Below are positions 1-7,023 of a stretch of DNA of 64,000 nt, in pieces. The notes under the pieces are model-generated. The model did no database searches, was not told where the DNA came from, and saw nothing but the letters and a program-made list of their open reading frames with translations. Each line of letters begins with the position of its first letter. The stretch's first letter is position 1. The DNA lies in contig JAJQGJ010000012.1 of the NCBI GenBank assembly GCA_021200565.1, positions 62,001 through 126,000 of the forward strand. The letters run 5' to 3'. This stretch comes from Oscillospiraceae bacterium. GTDB taxonomy: Bacteria; Bacillota; Clostridia; Oscillospirales; Ruminococcaceae. Position numbers and translations under genes: made by a program.

Positions 1-199
1 CGGTTTCTTCTACAGCCATCTTGGCAAGCGGAAGTCGCGCCTGGTTTGCAGCGGTAGCGGCAGCTAAGAAAATCTTGTCGACCTGCTCCTGGGTATAGGT
101 AGCAAAAATCTCCTGAGCCTTTCTTACACGCACGATTGCAGCCTCAAGCGCTTCAACGCTCTCGATGGGAGTTCTTTCGGTTTTTGCCGATTTCGCCAT
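1..199 (-). CDS. adhE: AdhE bifunctional acetaldehyde/alcohol dehydrogenase, N-terminal fragment
   Basis: Only the first 66 codons lie in the window; the gene runs off the left edge. The start ATG is at 197-199 (read as CAT), with an AGGAGG ribosome-binding site at 211-216. The translated start (MAKSAKTERTPIESVE, then VRKAQEIFATYTQEQVDKIF) has the look of the N-terminus of the acetaldehyde-CoA dehydrogenase half of AdhE. That enzyme reduces acetyl-CoA to acetaldehyde and then ethanol, regenerating NAD+ in fermenters. It could alternatively be a stand-alone acylating aldehyde dehydrogenase, since the alcohol dehydrogenase half is not visible. A well-formed promoter sits about 90 bases upstream. 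Confidence 0.8.
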   Translation of the reverse strand, partial: MAKSAKTERTPIESVEALEAAIVRVRKAQEIFATYTQEQVDKIFLAAATAANQARLPLAKMAVEET

Positions 200-287
200 C
201 AGTATACTTACCTCCTATTGTATTTTCGCAGCCGCAGGAGAGCTTTTCTCCTTAAGACTACGTAAGACTTAAATTTTTACAGCTACC

Positions 288-316
288 ATTATAGCAAACC
301 GATACCGTTAAATCAA
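288..316 (-). promoter_or_regulatory. adhE promoter
   Basis: Read on the minus strand: -35 TTGATT (311-316), 17-base spacer, -10 TATAAT (288-293). The leader of about 80 bases contains an imperfect dyad around a TACGTA core, with TTAAG and CTTAA ends near 251-272, that could be an operator. No Rex-type TTGTTAA...TTAACAA site is seen. Confidence 0.7.
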
Positions 317-388
317 GCGGAATCGGCATTTTTCCACGGTTTCAACAGTTTTTTCAAAATTACTGACGACTTTTTGTGTTCATGGCTT

Positions 389-1843
389 TTATTGATACAC
401 AAAATCTGAAAATCCGGCAGTTCCTCCTGTTTTTTCGACTGAATACATAAACAGTCCGATTCTGCAGCCGACGAAATGCCTCAGATCAAAAGTGGGATGA
501 ACCGCTTCTCCGAAATCTGTCCATTCGCCGTTATTAAGATAGCTGAATCGCACTTCGCTATGTCCAAGTGAGAACCTGCCTCTGACTCCAAGGGTCACTG
601 TGTCACTATCGAACGGGATTTTAGCACAAGTCTTTTCACGGGAGCGCATCACAAGATATAAGCTTCCCTGTTCTTTAGTGAGCCCGATAATGCCGTACTG
701 ATACTGAAGCATGGTGAGTCCGGCGGTGTCGCCGTCCTGAAGACCGCTTCCGTCCAGCGTGACATGAGCTTCACACTCAGGGTATCTCGCACGCTGTGTG
801 AGGGTGTTCCGGGCATATTCGACAGAGCTAGACAATTTCTCAGTGGTTATGGTGAATCTGCCGTCACCCGTGTGCCAGAATCCCTGCTTCGGGTTGTGGT
901 TGAATTCCCAGGCTGGATTCAGCTTTTCGGAGGTGAAATCGTCCGAAACGAATATCGGGGAATACACATAATCCGGTCTGGTTGAAGTGTTTTCGACTTC
1001 GACTGTCGGCTTATCAAAGACCGGGAAGCCGGTTTCGTCAAAGTGCATAGGAACAAGATTCGGCATTCTGCCAGCTGCTCCACGGTCAGCAAATATCACT
1101 CCGAACCATCTGCCGTCGGGAGTAGAGACAATTCCGCCCTGGGCGACGCCATTTGTGTCGGGAAGCGCATAGTCGATGACGTCTCCGCCTGTCCACTCGC
1201 CGTCAAGGCTATCCGCCATGTATGCGGCTTCAATTCTTCGCCATTCGTCACGGGCGGCATGGATGAAGAAAGCGTAGTACTTGCCGTTTATCTTATAGAA
1301 ATGCGAGCCCTCATAGCCTAAGAAATCGCCCGGAGCGTCACGGATGACAATTTTGTCGAATCCGCCCTCAAGAGGAGCGGACAAATCCGGCTTCAGTTCA
1401 GTTATACGGATATTCCGGTTTCCATACATGATGTAGACTCTGCCGTCGTCGTCAAAGAGCACGGAGCAGTCGTGATAGAAGCCGGCTATATAGCTCTTTT
1501 GCCACGGTCCCTCCGGATTTTCGGCGGTGAAGAAGTAGGTCTTTCGGGTGTCGTTGGCTATGAATATGACATAGAATCTGCCGTCATGATACCTGAGGCA
1601 CGGCGCCCACATGCCGTTTGCATAGGCGTTTTCTTCGCCGTCAAGGTTTTCTCTCGGGGTGTCCTCAAGAGTTTCATAGACATGCGAGCAGAATTCCCAG
1701 TTTATGAGATCATATGAGCGGAGAATGACCGCACCGGGCATATAGTACATGGTGGTCGAGCACATATAGTATGTGTCGCCAACCCTGATTACATCCGGGT
1801 CGGGCATGTCGCAGCTTATAATTGGATTTGAGCCTTTTATCAT
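389..1843 (-). CDS. Glycoside hydrolase family 43 beta-xylosidase/arabinofuranosidase
   Basis: Predicted cytoplasmic 484-residue GH43 enzyme (no signal peptide) that would release xylose or arabinose from imported xylo-oligosaccharides. The five-bladed propeller spans about residues 1-300. The catalytic triad is recognisable: general base D15 (MPDPDV), pKa modulator D125 (HDCSVLFDDDG) and general acid E178 (YEGSHFYK). A C-terminal beta-sandwich of about 170 residues (from about residue 305) resembles the accessory domain of GH43 beta-xylosidases. It is the second gene of an operon behind the GH3 gene, 61 bases away, with a structured intergenic hairpin. The start is supported by GGAGAA upstream. 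Exact substrate cannot be told from sequence alone. Confidence 0.85.
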   Translation of the reverse strand: MIKGSNPIISCDMPDPDVIRVGDTYYMCSTTMYYMPGAVILRSYDLINWEFCSHVYETLEDTPRENLDGEENAYANGMWAPCLRYHDGRFYVIFIANDTRKTYFFTAENPEGPWQKSYIAGFYHDCSVLFDDDGRVYIMYGNRNIRITELKPDLSAPLEGGFDKIVIRDAPGDFLGYEGSHFYKINGKYYAFFIHAARDEWRRIEAAYMADSLDGEWTGGDVIDYALPDTNGVAQGGIVSTPDGRWFGVIFADRGAAGRMPNLVPMHFDETGFPVFDKPTVEVENTSTRPDYVYSPIFVSDDFTSEKLNPAWEFNHNPKQGFWHTGDGRFTITTEKLSSSVEYARNTLTQRARYPECEAHVTLDGSGLQDGDTAGLTMLQYQYGIIGLTKEQGSLYLVMRSREKTCAKIPFDSDTVTLGVRGRFSLGHSEVRFSYLNNGEWTDFGEAVHPTFDLRHFVGCRIGLFMYSVEKTGGTAGFSDFVYQ

Positions 1844-1869
1844 AATATATTATTCTCCAAATAAATTTT

Positions 1870-1893
1870 GGCGCACCTCGGTTGGGGTGCGCC
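1870..1893 (-). other. Intergenic hairpin between GH3 and GH43
   Basis: Perfect 8-bp inverted repeat GGCGCACC (1870-1877) / GGTGCGCC (1886-1893) with an 8-base loop, between the two glycosidase genes. No U-run follows it in the direction of transcription, so it is more likely an mRNA stability or processing element than a terminator. Confidence 0.6.
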
Positions 1894-1904
1894 TGATAAT
1901 TAAA

Positions 1905-4004
1905 TTAAAGGGAAATCTTTACAGCTACAGGTGTCTTGCCAGTAAGCGAAACGCTCAGGTCATCCGGCTGAGAGGTTCCGAAGTAAAGGGTTGTTTCGGC
2001 ATCCTTATCGAGGTATCTCCTGCCGTCGTTATCTACTACAGTGAGATTCTTAAGAGGGATGTCAAGAGTTACCGTCTTTGTCTCGCCCTCTGCGACTGAG
2101 ACTTTTCCAAAAGCGCAGAGCGCCTGGTTTCTGACGGCATCAGGAGATGTCGACTTAAAGTAGACCTGCAAGGCATCAGATCCGGAAACGGAAGAGTTTG
2201 TGAGAGTGACTTCTGCATGAACTGCTTCATCAGAAACAGTTGTCTTAACGTCAGTTACCCTGATGTCCGAATAGGTAAGCCCGAAGCCGAACGGATAGAG
2301 AACGTTGTCTTTTGAGAGATCCTCATAGCGATAGGTTCTGTCACGCATTGAGTAGTCGGTGAATTCGGGCATGCCGTCGATAGACTTGTAGAAGGTTACG
2401 GGAAGCTTGCCTGAAGGTGAAACCTTGCCGAAGAGGATGTCTGCAACCGCCTTGCCGCCCTCTGAGCCGGGATAGAACGCCTGCAAAAGCGCATTCGGTC
2501 TGTCGTCCTCAAGGTTGAGGGAAGAGCCGCTCGCCACAATTACGATTGTGGGCTTTCCGAGTGAGAGAACCGCATGGACAAGATGCTGCTGGGATTTTGG
2601 CAGTCTCAGATCCTTCTTGTCTCCGGATGCATATGCGTTGCCGGCATCGCCCTCTTCGCCCTCAAGGCTTTCGTCGAGTCCGACACAGAGAACAACAACG
2701 TCGCTGTGCTCAGCTATTGCCTTTGCTTCGGCAATTCTGTCGTCAGGGAACGCTAAGACTTCGCATCTGTCCTTGATGATGTGCGAGCCCTCGGAGAAGA
2801 GAACTCTTCCCGGGAAAGCGTCCTGAATACCCATGAGTATTGTTTCGTATCTTGAGGCCGTGCCGTAGTAGTTGCCACGGAGTGCGCCGATATTCTGTGC
2901 ATTCGGTCCTATGACGCCGATTGTCTGAATCTTGGAAGCGTCGAGCGGGAGGATGCCGTCATTCTTCAAGAGAACGCATGCGGATTCAGCAGCACGTCTG
3001 CTGACTGCGAGGTGCTCGGTGGTCTCAACGTCCATATAGCCTAAGCTGTCGAATTCGGTCTCGTCGAACATTCCAAGGCGGAAGCGGGTTCTGAAAAGAT
3101 GCTCGCAGGCGGCAGTTATCTCTTCCTCGGTGACAAGACCATCCTGATAAGCCTTATAGAGATGGATATAGGTATTGCCGCAGTTGACATCGCAGCCGTT
3201 CTTGAGCGCCAGAGCTGCGGATTCTTCATAGGTTTCTGTTACATGATGGTGCTGGTGGAAGTCCTGCAGAGCCCAGCAGTCGGAGGTGAAGTAGCCGTCG
3301 AAGCCCCACTCTTCAAGAAGCGAATGGAGATATTCGCTGCCGCAGCAGGGCTCGCCGTTGGTGCGGTTATATGCGCCCATGACGCCCTCGACATCGGCTT
3401 CCTTTACAAGCGCCTCGAATGCCGGAAGATAGGTTTCTTCAAGGTCCTTTGCGTCTGCTACTGCATTGAATTCATGCCGGAGCTCTTCGGGTCCTGAATG
3501 GACTGCAAAGTGCTTGGCGCATGCGGCGGCACGGAGATATTCGCCGTCGCCCTGGATGCCCTTTACGAATGCGCAGCCGAGGCGGGATGTGAGATATGGG
3601 TCTTCGCCATAGGTCTCATGACCTCTGCCCCAGCGGGGATCACGGAAAATGTTGATATTTGGAGACCAGAGGGTCAAGCCCTTATAGATGTCACGGTCGC
3701 CCTGTTTTGAATATTCGTTATACTTGGCTCTTGTTTCGACTGAAATTACTTCGGCAATGTCGCCGATAAGCTCTTCATCGAAGGAAGCAGCCACGCCGAT
3801 AGCCTGCGGGAACATGGTTGCGACGCCTGCACGGGCCGTGCCGTGAAGACCCTCGCACCACCAGTTATAAGCCGGAATTCCGAGCCTTTCAACAGCCGGA
3901 GCTCCAAACTTGAGCTGCTCGCACTTCTCCCAGACCGTCAGTCTTGAAACGAGATCATGTGCCCTTTCCTCGGGCGACTTTGTTTTATCCTTATAAATAT
4001 CCAT
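1905..4004 (-). CDS. Glycoside hydrolase family 3 beta-xylosidase/beta-glucosidase
   Basis: 699-residue intracellular GH3 enzyme. The N-terminal (beta/alpha)8 barrel carries NWWCEGLHGTARAG (about 47-60), the substrate-binding KHFAVH motif (about 164-169) and the nucleophile region FTSDCWALQDF, where the Asp of SDC is the predicted catalytic nucleophile. The alpha/beta sandwich domain follows (about 340-560), then a C-terminal fibronectin-III-like domain (about 590-680). The NWWCE-LHG pattern is typical of the xylosidase branch of GH3, which fits the downstream GH43 gene; a beta-glucosidase role remains possible. Start ATG at 4004 with AAGGAGGA upstream and a strong promoter 40-70 bases before it. 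First gene of a two-gene hemicellulose-oligosaccharide operon; no transporter or regulator gene is adjacent. Confidence 0.9.
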   Translation of the reverse strand: MDIYKDKTKSPEERAHDLVSRLTVWEKCEQLKFGAPAVERLGIPAYNWWCEGLHGTARAGVATMFPQAIGVAASFDEELIGDIAEVISVETRAKYNEYSKQGDRDIYKGLTLWSPNINIFRDPRWGRGHETYGEDPYLTSRLGCAFVKGIQGDGEYLRAAACAKHFAVHSGPEELRHEFNAVADAKDLEETYLPAFEALVKEADVEGVMGAYNRTNGEPCCGSEYLHSLLEEWGFDGYFTSDCWALQDFHQHHHVTETYEESAALALKNGCDVNCGNTYIHLYKAYQDGLVTEEEITAACEHLFRTRFRLGMFDETEFDSLGYMDVETTEHLAVSRRAAESACVLLKNDGILPLDASKIQTIGVIGPNAQNIGALRGNYYGTASRYETILMGIQDAFPGRVLFSEGSHIIKDRCEVLAFPDDRIAEAKAIAEHSDVVVLCVGLDESLEGEEGDAGNAYASGDKKDLRLPKSQQHLVHAVLSLGKPTIVIVASGSSLNLEDDRPNALLQAFYPGSEGGKAVADILFGKVSPSGKLPVTFYKSIDGMPEFTDYSMRDRTYRYEDLSKDNVLYPFGFGLTYSDIRVTDVKTTVSDEAVHAEVTLTNSSVSGSDALQVYFKSTSPDAVRNQALCAFGKVSVAEGETKTVTLDIPLKNLTVVDNDGRRYLDKDAETTLYFGTSQPDDLSVSLTGKTPVAVKISL

Positions 4005-4045
4005 AGTTGTCCTCCTTATTAAGTTCGAAGTAAGATGCTATGGAT

Positions 4046-4075
4046 ATTATACTAGATTGCGTAGGGTGTTGTCAA
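4046..4075 (-). promoter_or_regulatory. GH3-GH43 operon promoter
   Basis: Minus strand: consensus -35 TTGACA (4070-4075), 18-base spacer, consensus -10 TATAAT (4046-4051). The REP-like repeat begins three bases upstream of the -35 box. Confidence 0.8.
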
Positions 4076-4078
4076 GAA

Positions 4079-4146
4079 GTAGGGGCGGATATTATCCGCC
4101 CGCACCTCCAGCAACGACTTTTCGGGCGGATGGTATCCGCCCCTAC
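4079..4146. repeat. REP-like nested palindrome, family A copy 1
   Basis: Two inverted arms (GTAGGGGCGGATA... at 4079-4102 and its partner at 4123-4146) around a 20-base spacer. Each arm contains a palindromic core GGGCGGATA-N-TATCCGCCC, so the element can fold as one long hairpin or two short ones. The right arm has GG where other copies have AA/TT, giving wobble pairs. It lies between the secreted-protein gene and the GH3 promoter. Other copies: 5516, 6949, 30167, 36286. Confidence 0.9.
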
Positions 4147-4149
4147 ATA

Positions 4150-5283
4150 TCACCCATCGAGTTCTGTATCTGTTCTGACGCCCTCAACAGGATCTACAAT
4201 CTCAACCGTCTCCTCGACAGCCTCAGCCTCTTCAGTGGTCTCCTCCTCAGCCGTCATACCGATATATTCCCTGCAGACCGTGCAGTAGCCGTTTTCGTCT
4301 ATCGTGTGGGGAATGCATGCCAGATGCCCGTTTATAAAGATGCCGTGATATTGCTCGTTGACATAGATTGTTCCGGTGACGCCGGAGGATGCCTTGTAGA
4401 ATACCGCATTGATGGTTACGGCTTCAGCAGGCATTACGAAAGAGTAAACGCCATTGGATTCAGTAACGCTGACAGGTCCACTTGCGCTGGTGACAGTCAC
4501 CTCTCCTACTGCGTATCCGGCATTCGGCACTACCGTGAAGCTTACCGTGTCGCCAGCAACAGCAGAGGAGCTGCCAAGCGAAATCGATCCATTTTCGATA
4601 CTCTGATCTGCGGTTACATCGTAATCATAAACACTGAGTTCAAGATACCCACCAGTCTCGTTAATGCGAATCTCATAGTCCGGGTCATCCGAGAAGAAAT
4701 AATTCAAAGCGGTCTTGTAGTATTCTGTATTATTACCCAACTCTGAGGTTGTAATCTGAACCGGGTTTCCAGCCGTTGGCTTTGTATTGGTAGTGACGCC
4801 TATGCTTGCGCCGCTGGTCAGCTCCCCAAGAGTGATAAGTGCACCGTCATCGAGATAAACATTGCAGTTTACAGTATCAGTGCCTGAAGTATATGAGTTG
4901 CCGCTGATTACAGTTGCTCCTGAAATTGCTAAAGTAGAACCCGAGCCACCAACATATATACCGCAGTAGTTGGATGAATAAGTTCCGCCTATAATAGTCA
5001 CAGTACCGCCGTTTTCAATGTATATTCCATATGCATATTTAACTACCGAGGAATATTGACCTTTGCTTGCACCAAAATAGATAGAACCATTACTGCTAAC
5101 ATAGTAACCGATATACTTTGAATTTCCCGAAGCAACATATCTGCCAGTGCCACTCCAAGTATTTGTTACTTGATAATGCTTATTCAACCCCGACGATGCA
5201 ATCGGCTCGGTAGCTGAAAGCGTAGTCGTGAGCATGCAGATGCAGAGGACGGCGGCGGTCAGGATGCTTAAAAATCTCTTCAT
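4150..5283 (-). CDS. Secreted beta-helix-like protein with InlB-type repeat domain
   Basis: 377-residue exported protein of unknown function. Signal peptide at 1-24 (MKRFLSILTAAVLCICM..., predicted cut after LSA). Residues about 60-190 are Gly/Ser/Thr-rich short strands (for example GGTYSSNYCGIYVGGSGSTLAISG) of the kind seen in right-handed parallel beta-helix proteins. About 225-300 resembles the divergent InlB B-repeat family (ENGSISLGSSS..., NAGYAVGEVTVTS, FVMPAEAVTINAVF). The C-terminus has a CIPHTIDENGYCTVC segment and a Glu/Thr-rich acidic tail. No LPXTG or membrane anchor is seen, so it is probably released or held non-covalently. It has its own consensus promoter and an unusually long, structured leader of about 155 nt. 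Confidence 0.7.
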   Translation of the reverse strand: MKRFLSILTAAVLCICMLTTTLSATEPIASSGLNKHYQVTNTWSGTGRYVASGNSKYIGYYVSSNGSIYFGASKGQYSSVVKYAYGIYIENGGTVTIIGGTYSSNYCGIYVGGSGSTLAISGATVISGNSYTSGTDTVNCNVYLDDGALITLGELTSGASIGVTTNTKPTAGNPVQITTSELGNNTEYYKTALNYFFSDDPDYEIRINETGGYLELSVYDYDVTADQSIENGSISLGSSSAVAGDTVSFTVVPNAGYAVGEVTVTSASGPVSVTESNGVYSFVMPAEAVTINAVFYKASSGVTGTIYVNEQYHGIFINGHLACIPHTIDENGYCTVCREYIGMTAEEETTEEAEAVEETVEIVDPVEGVRTDTELDG

Positions 5284-5290
5284 AAAAAAT

Positions 5291-5374
5291 ACCTCCCGGG
5301 TTGCTTAGGAGGCGTTTTTTAACCTCCCACGCTTTGGTGTGACGGAGGTCAGTGGATAGTGCGCGCAGCGCACT
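5291..5374 (-). promoter_or_regulatory. Candidate translational switch in the leader of the secreted protein
   Basis: Four mutually complementary segments, in RNA order: ACCUCC (5344-5349), GGAGGU (5322-5327), GCCUCC (5308-5313) and the ribosome-binding site GGGAGGU (5291-5297), which sits 7 bases before the AUG. Segments 1:2 and 3:4 can pair (site hidden), or 2:3 (site free). A perfect 7-bp GC hairpin, AGTGCGC/GCGCACT (5358-5374), precedes them. This is the geometry of a riboswitch or attenuator, but no known ligand-binding fold was recognised. Confidence 0.45.
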
Positions 5375-5415
5375 ACCCCCCCGCAATATTTTGACATTCA
5401 GAGGAATTGCAATAG

Positions 5416-5447
5416 TAAGTGAGTACTTATTTTAATTCCCTCACTTA
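5416..5447 (-). promoter_or_regulatory. Inverted repeat just downstream of the -10 box
   Basis: Perfect 8-bp arms TAAGTGAG (5416-5423) and CTCACTTA (5440-5447), separated by 16 bases and touching the -10 element of the secreted-protein promoter. It could be an operator or a 5'-end hairpin in the transcript. Confidence 0.5.
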
Positions 5448-5476
5448 ATTATAGCATATTCTGAAACTATTGTCAA
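5448..5476 (-). promoter_or_regulatory. Promoter of the secreted beta-helix protein gene
   Basis: Minus strand: -35 TTGACA (5471-5476), 17-base spacer, -10 TATAAT (5448-5453), both perfect consensus. It implies a leader of about 155 nt. Confidence 0.8.
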
Positions 5477-5515
5477 GAGGGGGACGGGTAAAAATGATAT
5501 TTCGGGAGAAAAAAA

Positions 5516-5540
5516 GTAGGGGGCGGATATTATCTGCCCG
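5516..5540. repeat. REP-like family A half-copy (copy 2)
   Basis: A single arm of the family A repeat with one extra G and a C-to-T change (GTAGGGGGCGGATA... to TATCTGCCCG), followed after 30 bases by a family B repeat. The second arm is missing. Confidence 0.75.
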
Positions 5541-5569
5541 AAATAACGGCTCGCCCTACGGGCTCGCAA

Positions 5570-5684
5570 ACCTCTCAGTCAGCTTCGCTGACAGCTCCCC
5601 TTATCAAGGGGAGCCAGTGGTGCTCCATCAAAAAAGGCTCCCCTGTCAAGGGGAGCTGGCTCGCCGCAGGCGAGACTGAGAGGT
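5570..5684. repeat. Family B palindromic repeat, copy 1 (long form)
   Basis: Inverted terminal arms ACCTCTCAGTC (5570-5580) and GACTGAGAGGT (5674-5684) enclose several hairpins: AGTCAGC-TTC-GCTGACA, AGCTCCCCTTATCAAGGGGAGC, GGCTCCCCT...AGGGGAGC and GGCTCGCC...GGCGAG. It lies between the secreted-protein promoter and the stop codon of icd, so the 5477-5705 gap holds only repeats. Shorter copies occur at 51589 and 59043. Confidence 0.8.
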
Positions 5685-5705
5685 GCGCCGACCGAAGGGA
5701 GGCGG

Positions 5706-6911
5706 TCAGGCACGGAGTGCCTGCGCTATCGCCCCAATAAACTCTTCCGTCGAGACCGACTGCTTGTTCTCAAGAGTCGAGAGTGCTGCCATGTCGCCGG
5801 TCATGATGCCCGACTCAATAGTCGAGATGGTGGCTTTTTCGAGCTTGTCGGCATAGTCGCAAAGCTCAGGGATTTCGTCCAGCTCGCCACGCTTTCTTAA
5901 TGCGCCTGACCAGGCGAAAATGGTCGCAACCGGGTTGGTCGAGGTGCGCTCGCCTTTCAGGTATTTGTAGTAGTGACGCTGAACGGTGCCGTGGGCGGCT
6001 TCGTACTCATAGACACCGTCGGGAGAAACTAGAACTGAGGTCATGAGCCCGAGGCTTCCATAAGCAGTGGCAACCATGTCGCTCATGACGTCGCCATCGT
6101 AGTTCTTGCAAGCCCAGATTACGCCGCCGTTTGAACGGACGATTCTGGCGACAACGTCATCGATGAGGGTGTAGAAATACTCGATTCCCGCCGCCTCGAA
6201 CTTCTCTTTATATTCAGACTTGTATATCTCTGCGAAAATATCCTTGAAATGGTGGTCATAGGTTTTCGAGATGGTGTCCTTTGCTGCAAACCATACGTCC
6301 TGATGGGTGTCGAGGGCATAGGAAAGGCAGGAACGGGCGAAGCTGGCAATCGACTTGTCGAGATTGTGAACGCCCTGGATGATTCCGGCACTGTTTTTGA
6401 AATCGTGGATGAGAGCTCTGGTTTCATTTCCGTTTTCGTCGGTCACCACAAGCTCAGCTTTCGAGCCCTGAGGGACAGCAAGCTCAGTGTTCTTGTAGAT
6501 GTCGCCATAAGCGTGACGGGCAATGGTGATGGGCTTTGTCCAGGTCGGAATGAAGGGCATGATGCCCTTGACGATGATGGGTGTTCTGAAGACGGTGCCG
6601 TCGAGGATGGCACGGATGGTGCCGTTCGGGGACTTCCACATCTCTTTTAGGTTATACTCTTCAACACGTGCTGCATTCGGGGTGATGGTGGCGCACTTGA
6701 CTGCGACGCCATACTTCTTGGTGGCTTCTGCACTGTCGATGGTGACCTGATCGTCGGTTTCGTTTCTGTGAACGAGCCCCAGGTCGTAATATTCGGTTTT
6801 CAGGTCGACGAAGGGAGCGATGAGCTCATCCTTGATCATCTGCCAGACAACCCTTGTCATCTCGTCGCCGTCCATTTCGACGAGCGGCGTTTTCATCTGA
6901 ATTTTGTCCAT
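5706..6911 (-). CDS. icd: NADP+-dependent isocitrate dehydrogenase (eukaryotic-type)
   Basis: 401-residue cytosolic enzyme that oxidatively decarboxylates isocitrate to 2-oxoglutarate, making NADPH. It begins [23 protein letters not shown], typical of the homodimeric subfamily II enzymes shared with eukaryotes rather than of E. coli-type Icd. Visible motifs include [17 protein letters not shown] (substrate-binding SPNGTIR), [10 protein letters not shown] (metal-binding Asp) and [18 protein letters not shown] (NADP-binding). The start at 6911 has AAGGAGGA upstream; an in-frame ATG 18 codons earlier lacks a site and runs into the adjoining repeat. It follows aconitase on the same strand with a repeat in the 112-base gap, and together with citrate synthase (43.8 kb) it completes a route to 2-oxoglutarate for the glutamate synthase genes. 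Confidence 0.95.
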   Translation of the reverse strand: MDKIQMKTPLVEMDGDEMTRVVWQMIKDELIAPFVDLKTEYYDLGLVHRNETDDQVTIDSAEATKKYGVAVKCATITPNAARVEEYNLKEMWKSPNGTIRAILDGTVFRTPIIVKGIMPFIPTWTKPITIARHAYGDIYKNTELAVPQGSKAELVVTDENGNETRALIHDFKNSAGIIQGVHNLDKSIASFARSCLSYALDTHQDVWFAAKDTISKTYDHHFKDIFAEIYKSEYKEKFEAAGIEYFYTLIDDVVARIVRSNGGVIWACKNYDGDVMSDMVATAYGSLGLMTSVLVSPDGVYEYEAAHGTVQRHYYKYLKGERTSTNPVATIFAWSGALRKRGELDEIPELCDYADKLEKATISTIESGIMTGDMAALSTLENKQSVSTEEFIGAIAQALRA

Positions 6912-6948
6912 TTTCTTCGTTTCCTCCTTGTTGTCTATCGTTTTACAA

Positions 6949-7014
6949 GTAGGGGCGGATACCATCCGCCCGTTTTTATCGACAGATTGGCGGGCGGATA
7001 ATATCCGCCCCTAC
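6949..7014. repeat. REP-like nested palindrome, family A copy 3
   Basis: Arms at 6949-6972 and 6991-7014 around an 18-base spacer, in the acn-icd intergenic space. Relative to copy 1 the CC-variant arm is on the other side, so the element is inserted in the opposite orientation. Confidence 0.9.
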
Positions 7015-7023
7015 ATATTTGAA

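Noticed and set aside
200-388. Rex (redox) operator at adhE, and a GH43 terminator
   Set aside because: No TTGTTAA/TTAACAA-type site is visible, and the only hairpin (CCGAT/ATCGG near 299-326) is short, mismatched and overlaps the adhE -35 box.
764-1717. Several plus-strand open frames opposite the GH43 gene
   Set aside because: They lack ribosome-binding sites and recognisable protein features; they mirror the codon pattern of the real minus-strand gene. The same applies to other antisense frames throughout the window.
4079-4146. CRISPR-like repeat array
   Set aside because: Copies are palindromic, scattered singly between genes kilobases apart and not spaced by unique spacers; no cas genes are present.
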